From: Oxyruncus cristatus
Taxonomy: Eukaryota; Chordata; Aves; Passeriformes; Cotingidae
NCBI GenBank assembly: GCA_013399855.1
Contig: VXAY01006800.1
Location: 906,578 to 970,577 of the forward strand
Length of the DNA stretch: 64,000 nucleotides
Direction: 5' to 3'
Shown: positions 24,901 to 36,674 of the stretch, piece after piece
Layout: each line of letters begins with the position of its first letter
Position numbering within the stretch: position 1 is the first letter of the stretch
Program-made: the position numbers and the translations under genes
Notes under the pieces: generated by a model
Told to the model about the DNA's origin: nothing
What the model saw: only the letters and a program-made list of their open reading frames with translations
Databases searched by the model: none

Positions 24901-27900
24901 ATACAGGTGTTTGTGGTTATCATTCACCTTGCAAAATAAACCTCCAGGCCAGTTTTCATTGGTTTGTTGATGGGGTGAGCACATCTGCCTGTGGCCACCA
25001 GTCAGCAAGTACATGTAATTCAGGAAGAAACAGTTGCTAATGTCTATGTTCAAGCATTAAAATTACAAGTTTTCCAATGTTGGAAGGGTTTATGGGCAGA
25101 GGAGAGAAATTCAGCAAATTATTTCTCAGAGAAAACACTTTATAGGGAAATAAATGATATTTTTGGTATTCCTGGATGTTTTCTAAGGTATATAGTTCTT
25201 TATTTTGTGTCTTAGGGAGCTGTAATAAACCCTAAGAAAGTTTAACAGTACTTTAGATGTGGAACAATATTGGAGAGAATAGCAACACAGTATCTGAAAC
25301 AGGGAAACTTGATTTCTGCTTCTGGTCAGAGAGAAGAAACCAAAGTGCAGGTCTCCACTTTGCCCAATGACTGTCCAGTCATGCTTGTTCACTGAATCAT
25401 GAGTCTTTTTCTAGGGAGTGGAACAAAGTAAACATTTTCACTTGAAACACAGTTTCTCAGTTCTTCCCTGGGGGACTGAGAGGTGTGGATTTGAAAATAA
25501 TGCTTTTTAAGTGAAAATGAGTTTGAACCCAGGTTTTCTGATTTCTCTGGGCAGCGAGATAAAGTTTACATTGTGCTTTTAGAAGCTGACAACTTGGATA
25601 TCCAGCCCAAGGAGACAAATCTGAACCCTGAACTCAAGCTGAACATTTTGATGAACTTCATTATGAACATAGAATCTGAGCCTCCTTAGACAGCTCTGGT
25701 GGTCTCTTTCTAAATATCTCTTGCTGTCTGTTTTGGTTGGTGATCTCAGGTGGCTTCTGCACCTCACCTCAAGAAGGACTTTATATGAAACAAATATCCA
25801 ACCAAAGTGTTATCACAGAGTGCACTGTGGCCTGACACTTACAAGTTAAGTGTTGCACCAATAAATACAGTGATCTCAAATTAAGCATTATATCAGCACA
25901 TGCAGAAATCCATAAGTTCCTTTGCAGATTCAGATTTTAATTTCTGAAACTGGTTATCTAGAGCTCTTCCCATTATCAGTGGAGGTGGACAGATAGCTCC
26001 AGGGGAGAGTGACCTTATCCCAGAATAGCTGTGTTATGTCAGAGTCACTTCCTTAAGGAAATTCTTCTTATTTATACTGAACTACTTCTTTCTGTTATGT
26101 CTTTTTGATTGTTTGTTGGGGGTGGTGGTTATTATTATATTTTTTATTACTATTGTTTTATTTTTTATTTAAGATTTCCACTAGAAGGAAAAATCTGTTT
26201 CTCTTGACTAGAACAGCATAAGTAATCAGTTTAGACTAAATACCTAACTTTCAACTGGTGGAACCAGTTAACTGAATCCTTCATGACTTACTTTGCCATC
26301 TGTGAAATTACAGCTGTTCTCTGCCTCACCGGGAGTCTGTAAAGCTAAATACATTGAAGATTTAGAAGTGTTCAAAAATGGAGGTTGTGTATGATCTGTG
26401 AACACAGAAGTCAGCAGGAATTTTGCTGCCGACTTCATTTGTGCCAGAATTTAACCTGAATAATTTAACTCATATTTGGAGGAAGATTTTTTATGTTCTG
26501 GTGTTCATAGAACAGGCTAAAAAGTCAGTATTTGATGGTTTTCAGAAAACCAGGCTTTCGTATTATGAACTGCTTACTAAAGACAATAATAGAACTCTGA
26601 ATATCAGGGAAGGCTTAAATAACCCCTTGACCATATCGCCTGTATTATGTTTTATAACATTTCTAAGTATGATCGCTTTTGCAGATGCTGGTTGAACGGC
26701 TCTAACGTGGGGAGTTCAGCTATTTAGAGATGCATGGATGTATGCAGCACACTGTTTCCATGAATGTCAGCTACTGAGCCAGCTAGTGGGCGCACACAAC
26801 TAGAGCGGGAATGTTTCCCCCTTATACAGGAGTGTGATAAATTCACAGAAAAGTTTTGGTCTCCATCATCTCAAAAAGTAACAGCCTTAAAACCATTCTT
26901 ATATTTCTTTAAGCGGTAGACATGCAGAGCAGACCCGATTGCGTTCTGCCTAATATCATCAGATGCTGGAGCAGCTCCCAGTTCCTACGTCTGAGCTGCG
27001 TGCTCACAGGAATTCCAGCCCCATACTAGTCAGAATACACCAATTTTTCTCTCGTGCCTTGTGCCTAGGCAGGGGAATGGGGCAGTAAAACCCTTGGTGG
27101 ATGCTAAAAAGTTGGTTGGCCAATGGCATATAGACACAGACTTTTGTGTAAGAGCCCGTCTTCTTTTTGTAATAGAAATCAAGAGGTTGCAGCCAGGTCA
27201 CATTGGGTAATGGTGACTGATGGCTGCTGCCATCACTTCTCAAGGATGGTGTTGGTTATTCTTTCTCTAAAATTTCTGGAGAACTTGAAAACATCAGTAT
27301 TTACAAAGATAGGGCATATTAAACTACCTTCTTATGTAGGTTTAGCTATGCATTTAGTGGTAAAACCAGACTCTGCCAAGCATTAAAAATACTCTGGTCA
27401 GGTAGTTCTTTACATGGCTACTGTAGTGTTTGTTCACTTGAAGGATGATATCTTAGCAAGAATATGTGTAGTACCTTGCAAGGTGTCTAGAGGTAGCTTA
27501 AATGTTAATTATGTACTTTAGCTGACAGAATTTAAATTGTCTGGTGAAATAGCATAATAATAGTACCTTAAGAAATGATCAAAGGAGCAAAATGTTCCTT
27601 TTACCTCAATGCATTTCCCAAAAGACCTTGTGAGATAATAAGACTTGGCTCGCATGAAAAGGCAAAGAAATATTTATGTTTTTCCAAATATAGAGAAATT
27701 ACTTGTCTCCCTACAAAGGTCAGCAGAACTCAAGGAATTTAAAAGGGAATCTCCTCTTCTTTTGGAGTTCCCCCCCAAAAAATAATTTCCTGACTATAAG
27801 CTACAGTTTACCAGCTCTGACCTCCAAGCTTTTGGGCATCATGTGTTTTGAAGCCCTTACAGTCCCCAGTGAAAGCCTGGCAAGGAGAAACCTGTGGGTT

Positions 27901-29178
27901 GCTACAGAAAAAAAATGAACAGACGACATACTGTCTATGTGAGTGAGAGGGTAACCCCTAAATCATACACTGAAGTAAACTTAAATTTCAGCAGATTATG
28001 GGTCAGCAGAGCAGAATAACACTGACTTTCAAGAGAGAATAACACTGAGAAACCTCTGGTGCTTGAGTGGATGTGAAGTGGAAATAGAAATGATTTAAGG
28101 GTTGGAAAGCTTTTATCTTTAACCTCTTGTTTACCATTACAGTAAGTCCAAATTTTATCCAAACTGAAAGATGAGCTTACTGTAAAAAATACGTAGTTAT
28201 TGAAGGATGATCTTTGATATCACTATGATAGAATCCTCTATATATGACTCAGCAAAGTATTAAACCTGGCTAAGCTGTTCAAGCTGAGCCCATTTGCTTG
28301 GAGTATCTATAAGTTCTTTGTTCCACAGTAAATTAAAGCAAACATTTCTGTAATTGCCTATACCTGAAATATGAAAGCCTTTACTGCACTGTACATTTCT
28401 TTTGCAGAACATTCCCCTTTTCGAGACATATTAAATGTACTCAATTTGGAACCAGGGAAGATTCTCAGACCTATGTGTAAACCTTCTTTACATCTCCACA
28501 CTGCTTTATAGAATGCAGGAATGTATTCTGAAATGTCTAAGGCCTGTGATGTTTTGTAAACTGAAAAATTCTTTTTTAATGTGGTTAGGTTATGGTAGTT
28601 GAATTTTTATGCTAACATCTGTCAGTGACATGAGTCTAGGCTGTCTGGTAGCCATTCATTATGCATACATGTTGGTAATAATAAAAAATGATCTGTGTGT
28701 TTGGCCCAGGAATGAAAACACATATGGAGCCTGTGGGCTTAAACTTTGGTGTTATATATTCTGAAAATAAAGAACAATTCAAAGATTCATGAAGATTCTC
28801 TAACCTTTCCAATGTTTCTGAGGGAGACTATCGTTTTTGTTAAGATTAAAAAACAAACACAAAATATTGGATTTGAAAAACTATTTTACATAGTGTTTTA
28901 ATCATTTCAGTCTCATATTCCAAAAAAGCACTGTATATANTTTTGGACTATAAACCAGGTTCAAATAGGAACGAATATTCTCTCACACTAATAGAAAAGA
29001 AATGCAGTCACAATAGGTAGATCAGGGTAAAAGAATCGTACAATAGCTCAACAAAGAGAAATAGGAGCCTTTCTTAACAGAAAACTGATTTAAAAGCTGT
29101 CTGGTTCACATCAAAATGTCCTCCCCAAAACTGATTCATTCTACTTTCTAAATTACACAGAACTAAAGGGTTTGGGAT
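21921..29178. other. AT-rich non-coding stretch
   Basis: No gene is supported. Between 22.23 and 22.79 kb frames are open on both strands over the same bases (133 codons minus, 127 codons plus), which is discussed under findings. A T- and TTA-rich patch lies at about 26.10-26.17 kb. Position 28940 is an N. Otherwise the sequence appears unique. Confidence 0.5.
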
Positions 29179-29284
29179 TTTTTTTCTTTCTNNNNNNNNN
29201 NNNNNNNNNNNNNNNNNNNNNNNTTTTTGTTTTTTGTTTTTTGTTTTTCTTTTTTTTTGTTTGTTTTTTGTTTTTCTTTTTACA
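29179..29284. repeat. T/G-rich low-complexity tract around an assembly gap
   Basis: A T/C tract leads into the N run, and to its right the sequence is repeated TTTTTG-like units to about 29280. The gap probably exists because the tract could not be resolved, so the true length is unknown. Confidence 0.85.
29192..29223. other. Assembly gap (32 N)
   Basis: Thirty-two consecutive N. Any reading frame crossing it, such as the minus-strand frame at 29074-29340, is an artefact of translating through unknown bases and low-complexity sequence. Confidence 0.99.
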
Positions 29285-32200
29285 GTGTCCAAGCTACTCA
29301 CACAGAATGTTTTACAATGGTGATCAACTCTGATGCCCAAAAAAAGCTGTGGGAATTGAGGCCCATGAAATCTTGTTTCAACTGCTTTTATAATTGCTGT
29401 CGGAGATGGATATCATTCTCAAAAGGAGAAGGGCGTTACTTTGGCTCCTAGTGATCCCTCCCTTGTGTGCTTGCCTCAGGAGAAGAAGGAATAATCGTAT
29501 GGCTTAGCACTCAACCAGTGATCAGTAAAACTCTTTATTGGTCATCACTCAGTAGTCAGTAACAGTGCAGTTTGGGAGCTAAAACCAGTTAAACCAGGAA
29601 AGAGTTTCCCAAACTGAAACCAAAAAGGGCAGTTATCCGCCTCAAGACCCTTATTATTGTGCTTTTTAATAATTAAATAGGTTGTTGGAACTTTCAATCA
29701 CTGTCCCCTAGCACTTTGCCCGGATGTAAAGGTAATAATTCAAGTTTCAAGGGAGAAACAAGGCATTTACCTGGTAACAGATGTGTCTGCTAAGGACAAC
29801 TCAGGTGTTCACTAGCAATTAACAACCAGAATTTGAAATTGGGGAAGTGAACAAATACCTAAAAGCAAAGGATGCTTTGCATTATTTAGGGCTTGTGACG
29901 CATGCTGAGTACTTTTTTCTTCAAAAAGTAGGGCATTGAATCATGAGGGCTGTTACTGGAGGATAGTATTATTTTTTGTGAAGAAGAGTCTGACTCATAT
30001 GGTTGAATTTTTGATGGTTTCCAGTGAAAAGAAATGATCCAAGTCCTCTGATCATTCTATTTTAAAGCCCTACATACCATAAAGAGGATTAGCAAAGTTT
30101 TTATATTCAATTAAATATTTTAGTGTGTTTATTTTTGCTTACAGTGTTCATCTTCTACACTGGCTGAAAGTAACTTTTGCTTAGTTTTCTTTTTTGAATT
30201 GACATGGGACAGCTTTTGTAATTCTCAGCAAAAAGCTATAAAACTGTTTTAAAAGTAATTTTCTAAGAGGATTCAATAGAAATACAGTACAAATGGCTGA
30301 TTGCACTGCTTCAGAATCTATCACACATATTCTTCTGACAGAAACTCCAAAGGAAGGTTGTGCTGTAGAAATGCAATATTTAATCCATCTGTGAGGGTAT
30401 GTTTTTTTCTAGAAAACTCACTGAGAACTATGTCTTCAAACTCGGGAAAGTTTACATTTTAAAAAAGCACTGTGGCCACTGTCAACAAAACTTAGAGCAA
30501 TAGTCACTGTGTGAACCAGCACAAAGGAAGCAGCCAGATAATCCTGAAAAACGCTGCCTAGCCCAGATGGGTGGTCTTGTAGGCTGTCACTTGGTTTGCC
30601 CTTTCTGTTTACATCGCTTGGTTATTTTTTTCCATTAAAGAAGACCTTCAGATGCAGGGCTGATTGGTGTGTTTTCTTAGTTTCATATCCATTCATCATG
30701 TTCTAAATATTGATTCTGCAGCTAGAGTCCTGTGTCACTGAAAAGCTTGCTACTCATAGAATCAATAAAGGGTATTCTTGTTACTAGGCTGAGAGGATCT
30801 GGATGTCTGTGATAAGCCTTTTATTTTCACTGCTATGGCCATCACTATGTGAGATAAGTTTTCATGTGAAGGACCTAATTTTTAAGCTACCTGAACACTC
30901 AAGAATGAATATACTATGTACAGAGCTGAGTGAGAAACACCGTTTGTGTCCCTCCATCTGAAATCTCTTTCATCTCCTTCATGCTACTGCAGATTTCACG
31001 GAGGCTTTGGGGAACAAAGGGACTACAGCTCACATCCTACAGTGGACAGCAACCTAGAACAACACACACACACACAACACACACACATTCACTCATCTAA
31101 TATTACATTTAGAAAAGATTGCTTCCAGCTTGGACTCCCAAATTTTTCCGTTGGGACGCAGTAAATACTCCATTTGCTGTATGTGCAATCACTGTCTAAT
31201 AAGATAAAATACAAGCTGAAGGTCTGAATGGGTCTTGGATACACTTACAGAATAAACACTGAACCATATGTATACTAAAGAAGCAAAACTCCACTCTACT
31301 GGAAGAGAAATCAGACAAGGAAAATATGACAAACCTGCATTTCAATTTTGTGAAGCTTTACATTGGATGTTTACTGGTAAATTATATTTCACTTATTTCA
31401 CTTAAAATGAAGAGACCAGTGCAGCTAAATGAAAAGATATAGTTTTACCTCTTAAAAAAATATTCACACTGAGAAGCTGACAGATTTGGTTATGTTAAAC
31501 TGGAGCTTAAATAACAACAACCTACTTTGTAGCTGCTTCAAGGTTCAGCTTTTACCATTTTCAACTGAAACATCTCGCTGTCGGCTGAGGTACTGATTCA
31601 CTGGGAGTACCAGGGCATGGGGGGGGCCAGTTAACATTGCTTGACTTGCCAAGTGCAAAGATGTCACTTACCAGAGAGAGAAGGGAGGGAGCAGAAATTT
31701 TCAAACTGGTTTTAACATTAAAATTTATTTTTTGTGTGTGAAAAGCCAATTCTTTTTATAAAAAAAAGTTTGAAAACTTTTCAGCCAGTGCCCAACACCC
31801 TTTTTTCCCTCATGGCAAAATTTCTCATTAAATGAAAAATCATTTCCTGTTAAAAGATTTTCCCATTGAAGAAACCATATATGTTGATAAAAATTATCTT
31901 TCTTGGTATGTATAAATATATAAAATAAAGCAACTTCATATTTTCAAAAATTTCTTTAAATCAGCTTTCTGAAAGGAAAAAGTTAAAGATCCGTATGAGG
32001 GCATGTAATACCTAATAAAGGCCTACAACCGAGGTTTAGAAAAATGCAGAAAGAAAGGACATAGACAAGCTTTTTGTAAGCCTTCAAATGTTGGACTGAA
32101 GCCTTAGTTTGTGTGTTTTGTCTGAGTCAGTTCACTTGTCACTAACTCATTTCCGTATAGTGAAAAAAATGGATACATTTGCTTTTGAGTACTAGTATGG

Positions 32201-32841
32201 TCAATATGTGATCATTCTTGTTGATAAATGGACTCTTAAAACTGAAGTGAAAAAGTTATAAGTAAGAGCTGAGTGTTTAAGAATTCAAATAAATAATTTG
32301 TCAGGAAACTGTAACCATCTGTCAGTTCCTTGCACTGTTAGGATTTTCCTTCTTTTTTTTCCCAGGCCACTAGAGAAGATGGCTGAACTGCCAAAACCAA
32401 ACAAAGAACATACCTTTTAGGCTTTTGATAAAAAAAAAAGTGAGAATGATCAGTCTCATAAAGGAAAAAAAATTAAGATCATAAAAGGATTACTTAGATT
32501 GTCAAAATGAATCACAGATTTACACCATCAAATGGAAGCCAAAAGTACATTCCAGAGTTATTCTGTGTTGACAGTCATTTCAGATGGCACGAAACTTATT
32601 TTCCATCTCTATTTCACAACCGGGTCTGAAAGAACTAAGGCCAACATGGAACTGATAGGTGTTTGATATGAAACAGCTATTTGAAAATATTGGTATCTCA
32701 TTAAATACTGGCATCTCACACTTTCCAAGGTGTAGAGTTGCATGAGAAACCAGCCAGTGCCTGTCTCCTTTAGAGTTTAGATGCCATATCTTACTTGGAA
32801 ACTACATGTTCTACTGACAGGTTGAGGCTGTTTTTCTACCT
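29285..32841. other. AT-rich non-coding stretch
   Basis: Nothing gene-like is supported. A short CA-rich microsatellite lies at 31062-31088. The segment at about 29.48-29.82 kb has more balanced composition, but I could not match it to a known repeat. Confidence 0.55.
31062..31088. repeat. Short interrupted (CA)n microsatellite
   Basis: ACACAC units run for 27 bases with one AA interruption near 31076. It is short and imperfect, so little length variation is expected. Confidence 0.85.
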
Positions 32842-33135
32842 TCATAGAGTTATAGAATCATTAAGGTGGAAAATACCTCTAAGATTGAGTGCAATGATTA
32901 ACCCAGCACTGTCTAGCCCACCACTAAACCATGTACCACACCTACATGTTTTTTGAACGCTTCCAGGGATGCTGATTCCATCCCTTCTCTGGGCAGTCTG
33001 TTCCAATGCCTGACCGCCCTTTCTGTGAAGAAACTTTTCCTAATATCTTCCCTAAACCTCCCATGGTGCAACCTGAGGAACCTTCTTCTTGTTCTCATCA
33101 CTTTTTACCTAAGAGAAGAGACCTGTCCCTTTTTA
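32842..33135 (-). mobile_element. CR1 LINE, 3' end (5'-truncated copy)
   Basis: The plus strand reads TCATAGAGTTATAGAATCATTAAGG and continues through AACCCAGCACTG, CACCACTAAACCATGT, TTCCAGGGATGCTG, CTCTGGGCAGTCTGTTCCAA and GTGAAGAAACTTTTCCTAAT. In order, this is the reverse complement of the 3' end of a bird CR1 LINE. The CR1 3' tail, with its ATTCTATG-like repeats, is therefore on the left and the element points to the minus strand. Only the last 290 or so bases are present. Such 5' truncation is normal for CR1, and target-site duplications are usually absent or irregular in this family, so none was expected. Divergence from the usual sequence suggests an old insertion. Confidence 0.93.
32913..33101 (-). 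pseudogene. CR1 ORF2 C-terminal remnant
   Basis: This minus-strand frame of 62 codons lies inside the CR1 fragment and encodes the extreme C-terminus of the CR1 reverse-transcriptase polyprotein, downstream of the catalytic domain. The giveaway is RFREDIRKSFFTERAVRHWN followed by RLPRE and SLEAFKKH. The same order is found at the end of CR1 and related non-LTR retrotransposon proteins. The apparent start methionine is internal and not a true start. The endonuclease and reverse-transcriptase domains are absent, so the copy cannot move by itself. Confidence 0.85.
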
Positions 33136-35439
33136 CTCACAGAAATGGTAAAGACAATCCATGATGTAAACAACCAGTGTAGACCAAGTCAGCTTTGTCA
33201 GTGTTACAGTGTGAAGATACAGAGAACAAGGGATCAGTCTTGCCATGAAGGCCATTCATGCATCTAAGGAAAAGGCTGCTAATAGCATTGAGTCACTGCT
33301 AAAGTTAGAAGTTTCTTGAATTAAAGTCATGGTTGGTTTATTATTTCTTTGTTTTCATGGCTTGCTCTTTTTTTTCCAGTCAGATCCACAAAATACCTGC
33401 ATGCTGGATATTTCTCCAGTAATGTATGATGTCTGGCCAGTTAAAAGAAAATCAGAGTTGCCAGACAAGATAGTAATTACAGACTTTGTGTGGTCTCCTG
33501 TGCTTATCACGTACTCAGACTCCCTAAAGACATGAAGCTGCTATTTGTAATACTGTAGAGCTCTGGTACTCCACAATCTTTAACTTCCTCAGTGTAAGCA
33601 TGAAATGTTCTTTGGTTTTCAGCATTTCAGAATCTTTTTAGCAATAAAATAAAGTGTTTTACAGTCATTTTTCAAGGTATAGTAAATTGTGTTGCCTAGT
33701 TTTTGAGTCTTGAATGTTTGGTTCTCATCAGTAATTATCTCTTCCTCCTTATGTTTTTTTTTCTTCTAAGTGAAAAGTGAGTGTCTTGAATAACTCAGTT
33801 TTAGGAGCAGCTGTATTGAGCGACCAACAATTCTAATGAAAAATGAAGTAAAAACCTGAGAACTGCCAAGACTGTTTTCCCCAATGCAACAAATTTGTAT
33901 TAAGAAATCAAACAAAACTTTAATTTTCTGAAATCTCTCCTTTGTTATGAACAACTTCGGTATGCTAATGTAAATTATGTACAGAACTTCCTTGCGATCC
34001 ATTTCTTAGAATATCTTGAGTAAATTTTTAGTGTTCATTAGGAAGCCATAAATAGAACAAATAGCGCAGAGCCAGCCATTTGGCTTACAACATTTTTAAT
34101 AAAATATTTATTCTAATTGTCTCTTCTAGCTTGTTGAAGTGATATAGGTGTTTGAAGATCTAGGTATAATGTATTGTGGAGCCTCTGCCAGTTACACCAT
34201 TAAGATCTTCAAAAGCACGCTCTGGGATGATGCGTGGCTCAAGGAAGAGTATAACTAACATAGAGAAAATTTTTAAGTTGGCATGTTGTCCATGATTTTA
34301 CTTAAAAGTATTTCAATGTGAAGGCAAGAGGCTTGCTTTATTCTCTCTGAACTTTAGGGCATCACATCAGAGAAAATCACCCCATGCCTATTTAATTTGC
34401 ATTCTAGCTCTGAGATCATTGTATATGGGCACCTTTTGATCCCATAAATAATGACTTCACTTTGAAATGTGCCATTTCAAAACATTGACACAACCATTAT
34501 TTTTCATGATCTGCTATTGTGATGAAATATCGTCCAGTGCTGGCCTAAGTCCCATGGATAGGAAAATATTGTAAATTTCTAGGGCTGTTAAAAAAATAAA
34601 TATAGGAAAAGAGAGAAATACTTTGTGGAAATCTATGTGGAATAAGTCCAAGTTCTTATACCAGGCAATACATAAACTGCTTAAAATACACCAGAATATG
34701 AAATACAAAACATTTTATGATATAGTATCTATCAGGTACTTACCTTACATAGAAGGTAATGTAATTCCATTGAAGGTATGTTGGTTGTCCTGTAGAGAAT
34801 ATATCTCAGAAACATTTATAGATTTGAAGGAAAAAAAAAAAAAAAACACCTAGAAAATAGTTGTATTGACTGATATACAAATTTTTTACTCTTTTTCAAG
34901 CTTGACATGCAATATAAGGAACATGAGGAAAATAATCTTACTGTTCTTGGTTTTTTTTTCTCTTAAGAGCACCTCAGTATAGCACTTAGCAGGTGTGGTA
35001 GCACTGGCTGTCCCTGAGATCCAGCCAAGCTGTCCTGTCCTCACAGGGTGGAAGATGAATACGGTGTCATGGCCATGCTTAATGGCTGCAGTGTGCAGTC
35101 TCTAATTTTTCAACACTTCAATAAAATGTCATGTCCTTTTTCGAATCTATATTTTGGTTTGACTTTGCCAGTAAGATATAGATTAGATATTTGTATTGCT
35201 TTGCAAAATGCCTTCTGGTATCTTTCTTAGGTATTGCTGCCAAAATTTTACATGTTACTAGAAACTGATGTAAAATCAGTTCAGGGACAAGTTAAATACA
35301 GTAGATTTTCTTCATATTCTGACTGCTGAAAAACAGTATCAAAGATGTTCAGTGAACTATTGAAAAAGGCTTTGCAAACCAAGATTACATAGATAGGTAT
35401 GTGCTAATAAATTCTGAGTTATGCATCCTTTTTATTATT

Positions 35440-35479
35440 GGAAGAAAGGAAGGAGGGAAGGAAGGAGGAAAGGAGGGAA
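35440..35479. repeat. GGAA-rich purine tract
   Basis: Forty bases of GGAA, GGAGG and GAAAGG units. It is an imperfect tetranucleotide repeat on a purine-only strand. GGAA is also the core recognised by ETS-family factors, but function is not shown by the sequence. Confidence 0.85.
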
Positions 35480-36620
35480 CACTTAGAAGAAATCATTTTC
35501 CATGAACTTTCTAGTCCTATCTGGAGAACTGACTCATGATGAAGTCAGTAAAAAAGTGTGAGTCCTTTCTGTCAGTGCTACTGAAATTCCTGAAAAAAAG
35601 TGGTTTCCAGGTGCACAGGCCAGTGTACTCTCTCTTCTACCAGAACAAACACCTTCCGCTGCTTGTGAAGAAATTATCCCCTCTTAGACTTGACTAATGC
35701 ATTTCTCCATTTCCAGGAATGAAGGAATGAAGTTTCATAAACCAAGGAAGCCACTATTTGTTTGAAGCACAACAGCAGGTTGTGCTTAGCAACGTGCTGT
35801 CCTGAACACACCACCGTGGTTTTCTTCTCTGACCCTACTGATCACAGGGGCATATTTAGGACCTCGCTCATCAGGTTTTGGTGTAGGCATACAAACCAAT
35901 ACTTGATTTTTTTCTAATTATTACAGTTTTACAGAAAATAAATTGAATGTAAGGTACCTGTGTGTATTTTTTTTTTCTTTTTCCGAAGTAGAAACTATAA
36001 TCTCTGGGGAAAAGGAGGAAAGAAGAGATGGGAAATTTCCAGAGGGACATGGGAAAACTGCCTGATGACGGAAGGGACATGTTGTAGTTAGAGATGTTGC
36101 TTTACCTCAGAGCATTCTGCCTAGCTGCAGACACTCCTTTGGGGCTTAGGTCCTTCAACTCTCTGGAATAATTCTTAACCCCTGTCTACCCCCCAGCACA
36201 AGAAATATCACTGAAACACTATTAGCAAGGTGTGGACTGGGAAGTGGAGCTGACCCGCCAGGAGCTGGTGGATGTGACTTACTGCTGAGCCGATCTGGTC
36301 CAGGAATGAGCAGCCTGGGAGAGAAGATGTGTGTGTGCAGCTCACCCCCTGAGAGCATGGCTGCAGGCCTCATCGCTTTTGGAACAAAACAGTGAAATTC
36401 CCCTATTTAATTTATGGCTTGTCTGTTCTACAGGCCACACTGGAGAGGAGAATTAGCCCAAGGTAGCTGTAAAGAAACCAATTCATGCATGAAGCAGCGT
36501 GACCACAGCAGGATGCAGAGGTATGAGCTTTGCTTCTCAGAGGTGCCTGAATGGCACTCCATTCTTGCTTGTTTAAAAGCTAATTTGGGGGTATCTAAAT
36601 TATTCTTCAGAAAGAGCATC

Positions 36621-36674
36621 TTTTTTTTTTTTTTTTCCCTGAGTTTTTACTCAAGTAGACTAGAAAAAAAAAAA
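36621..36674. repeat. Run of 16 T followed by a run of 11 A
   Basis: T16 at 36621-36636 and A11 at 36664-36674 are separated by 27 bases, so the two could pair as a weak AT stem. It is likely simple low-complexity DNA. Confidence 0.8.

Noticed and set aside
29074..29340. Minus-strand reading frame across the N run
   Set aside because: It is open only because unknown bases and a T/G tract are translated as X and Lys/Gln/Asn repeats.
30756..30770. CATAGAATCAATAA as another CR1 tail
   Set aside because: The adjoining sequence lacks the expected GGTTGGAAAAGACC-like block, so the short match is not enough.
32953..33267. Plus-strand frame of 104 codons
   Set aside because: It is the antisense shadow of the CR1 C-terminal coding region, extended into the flank.
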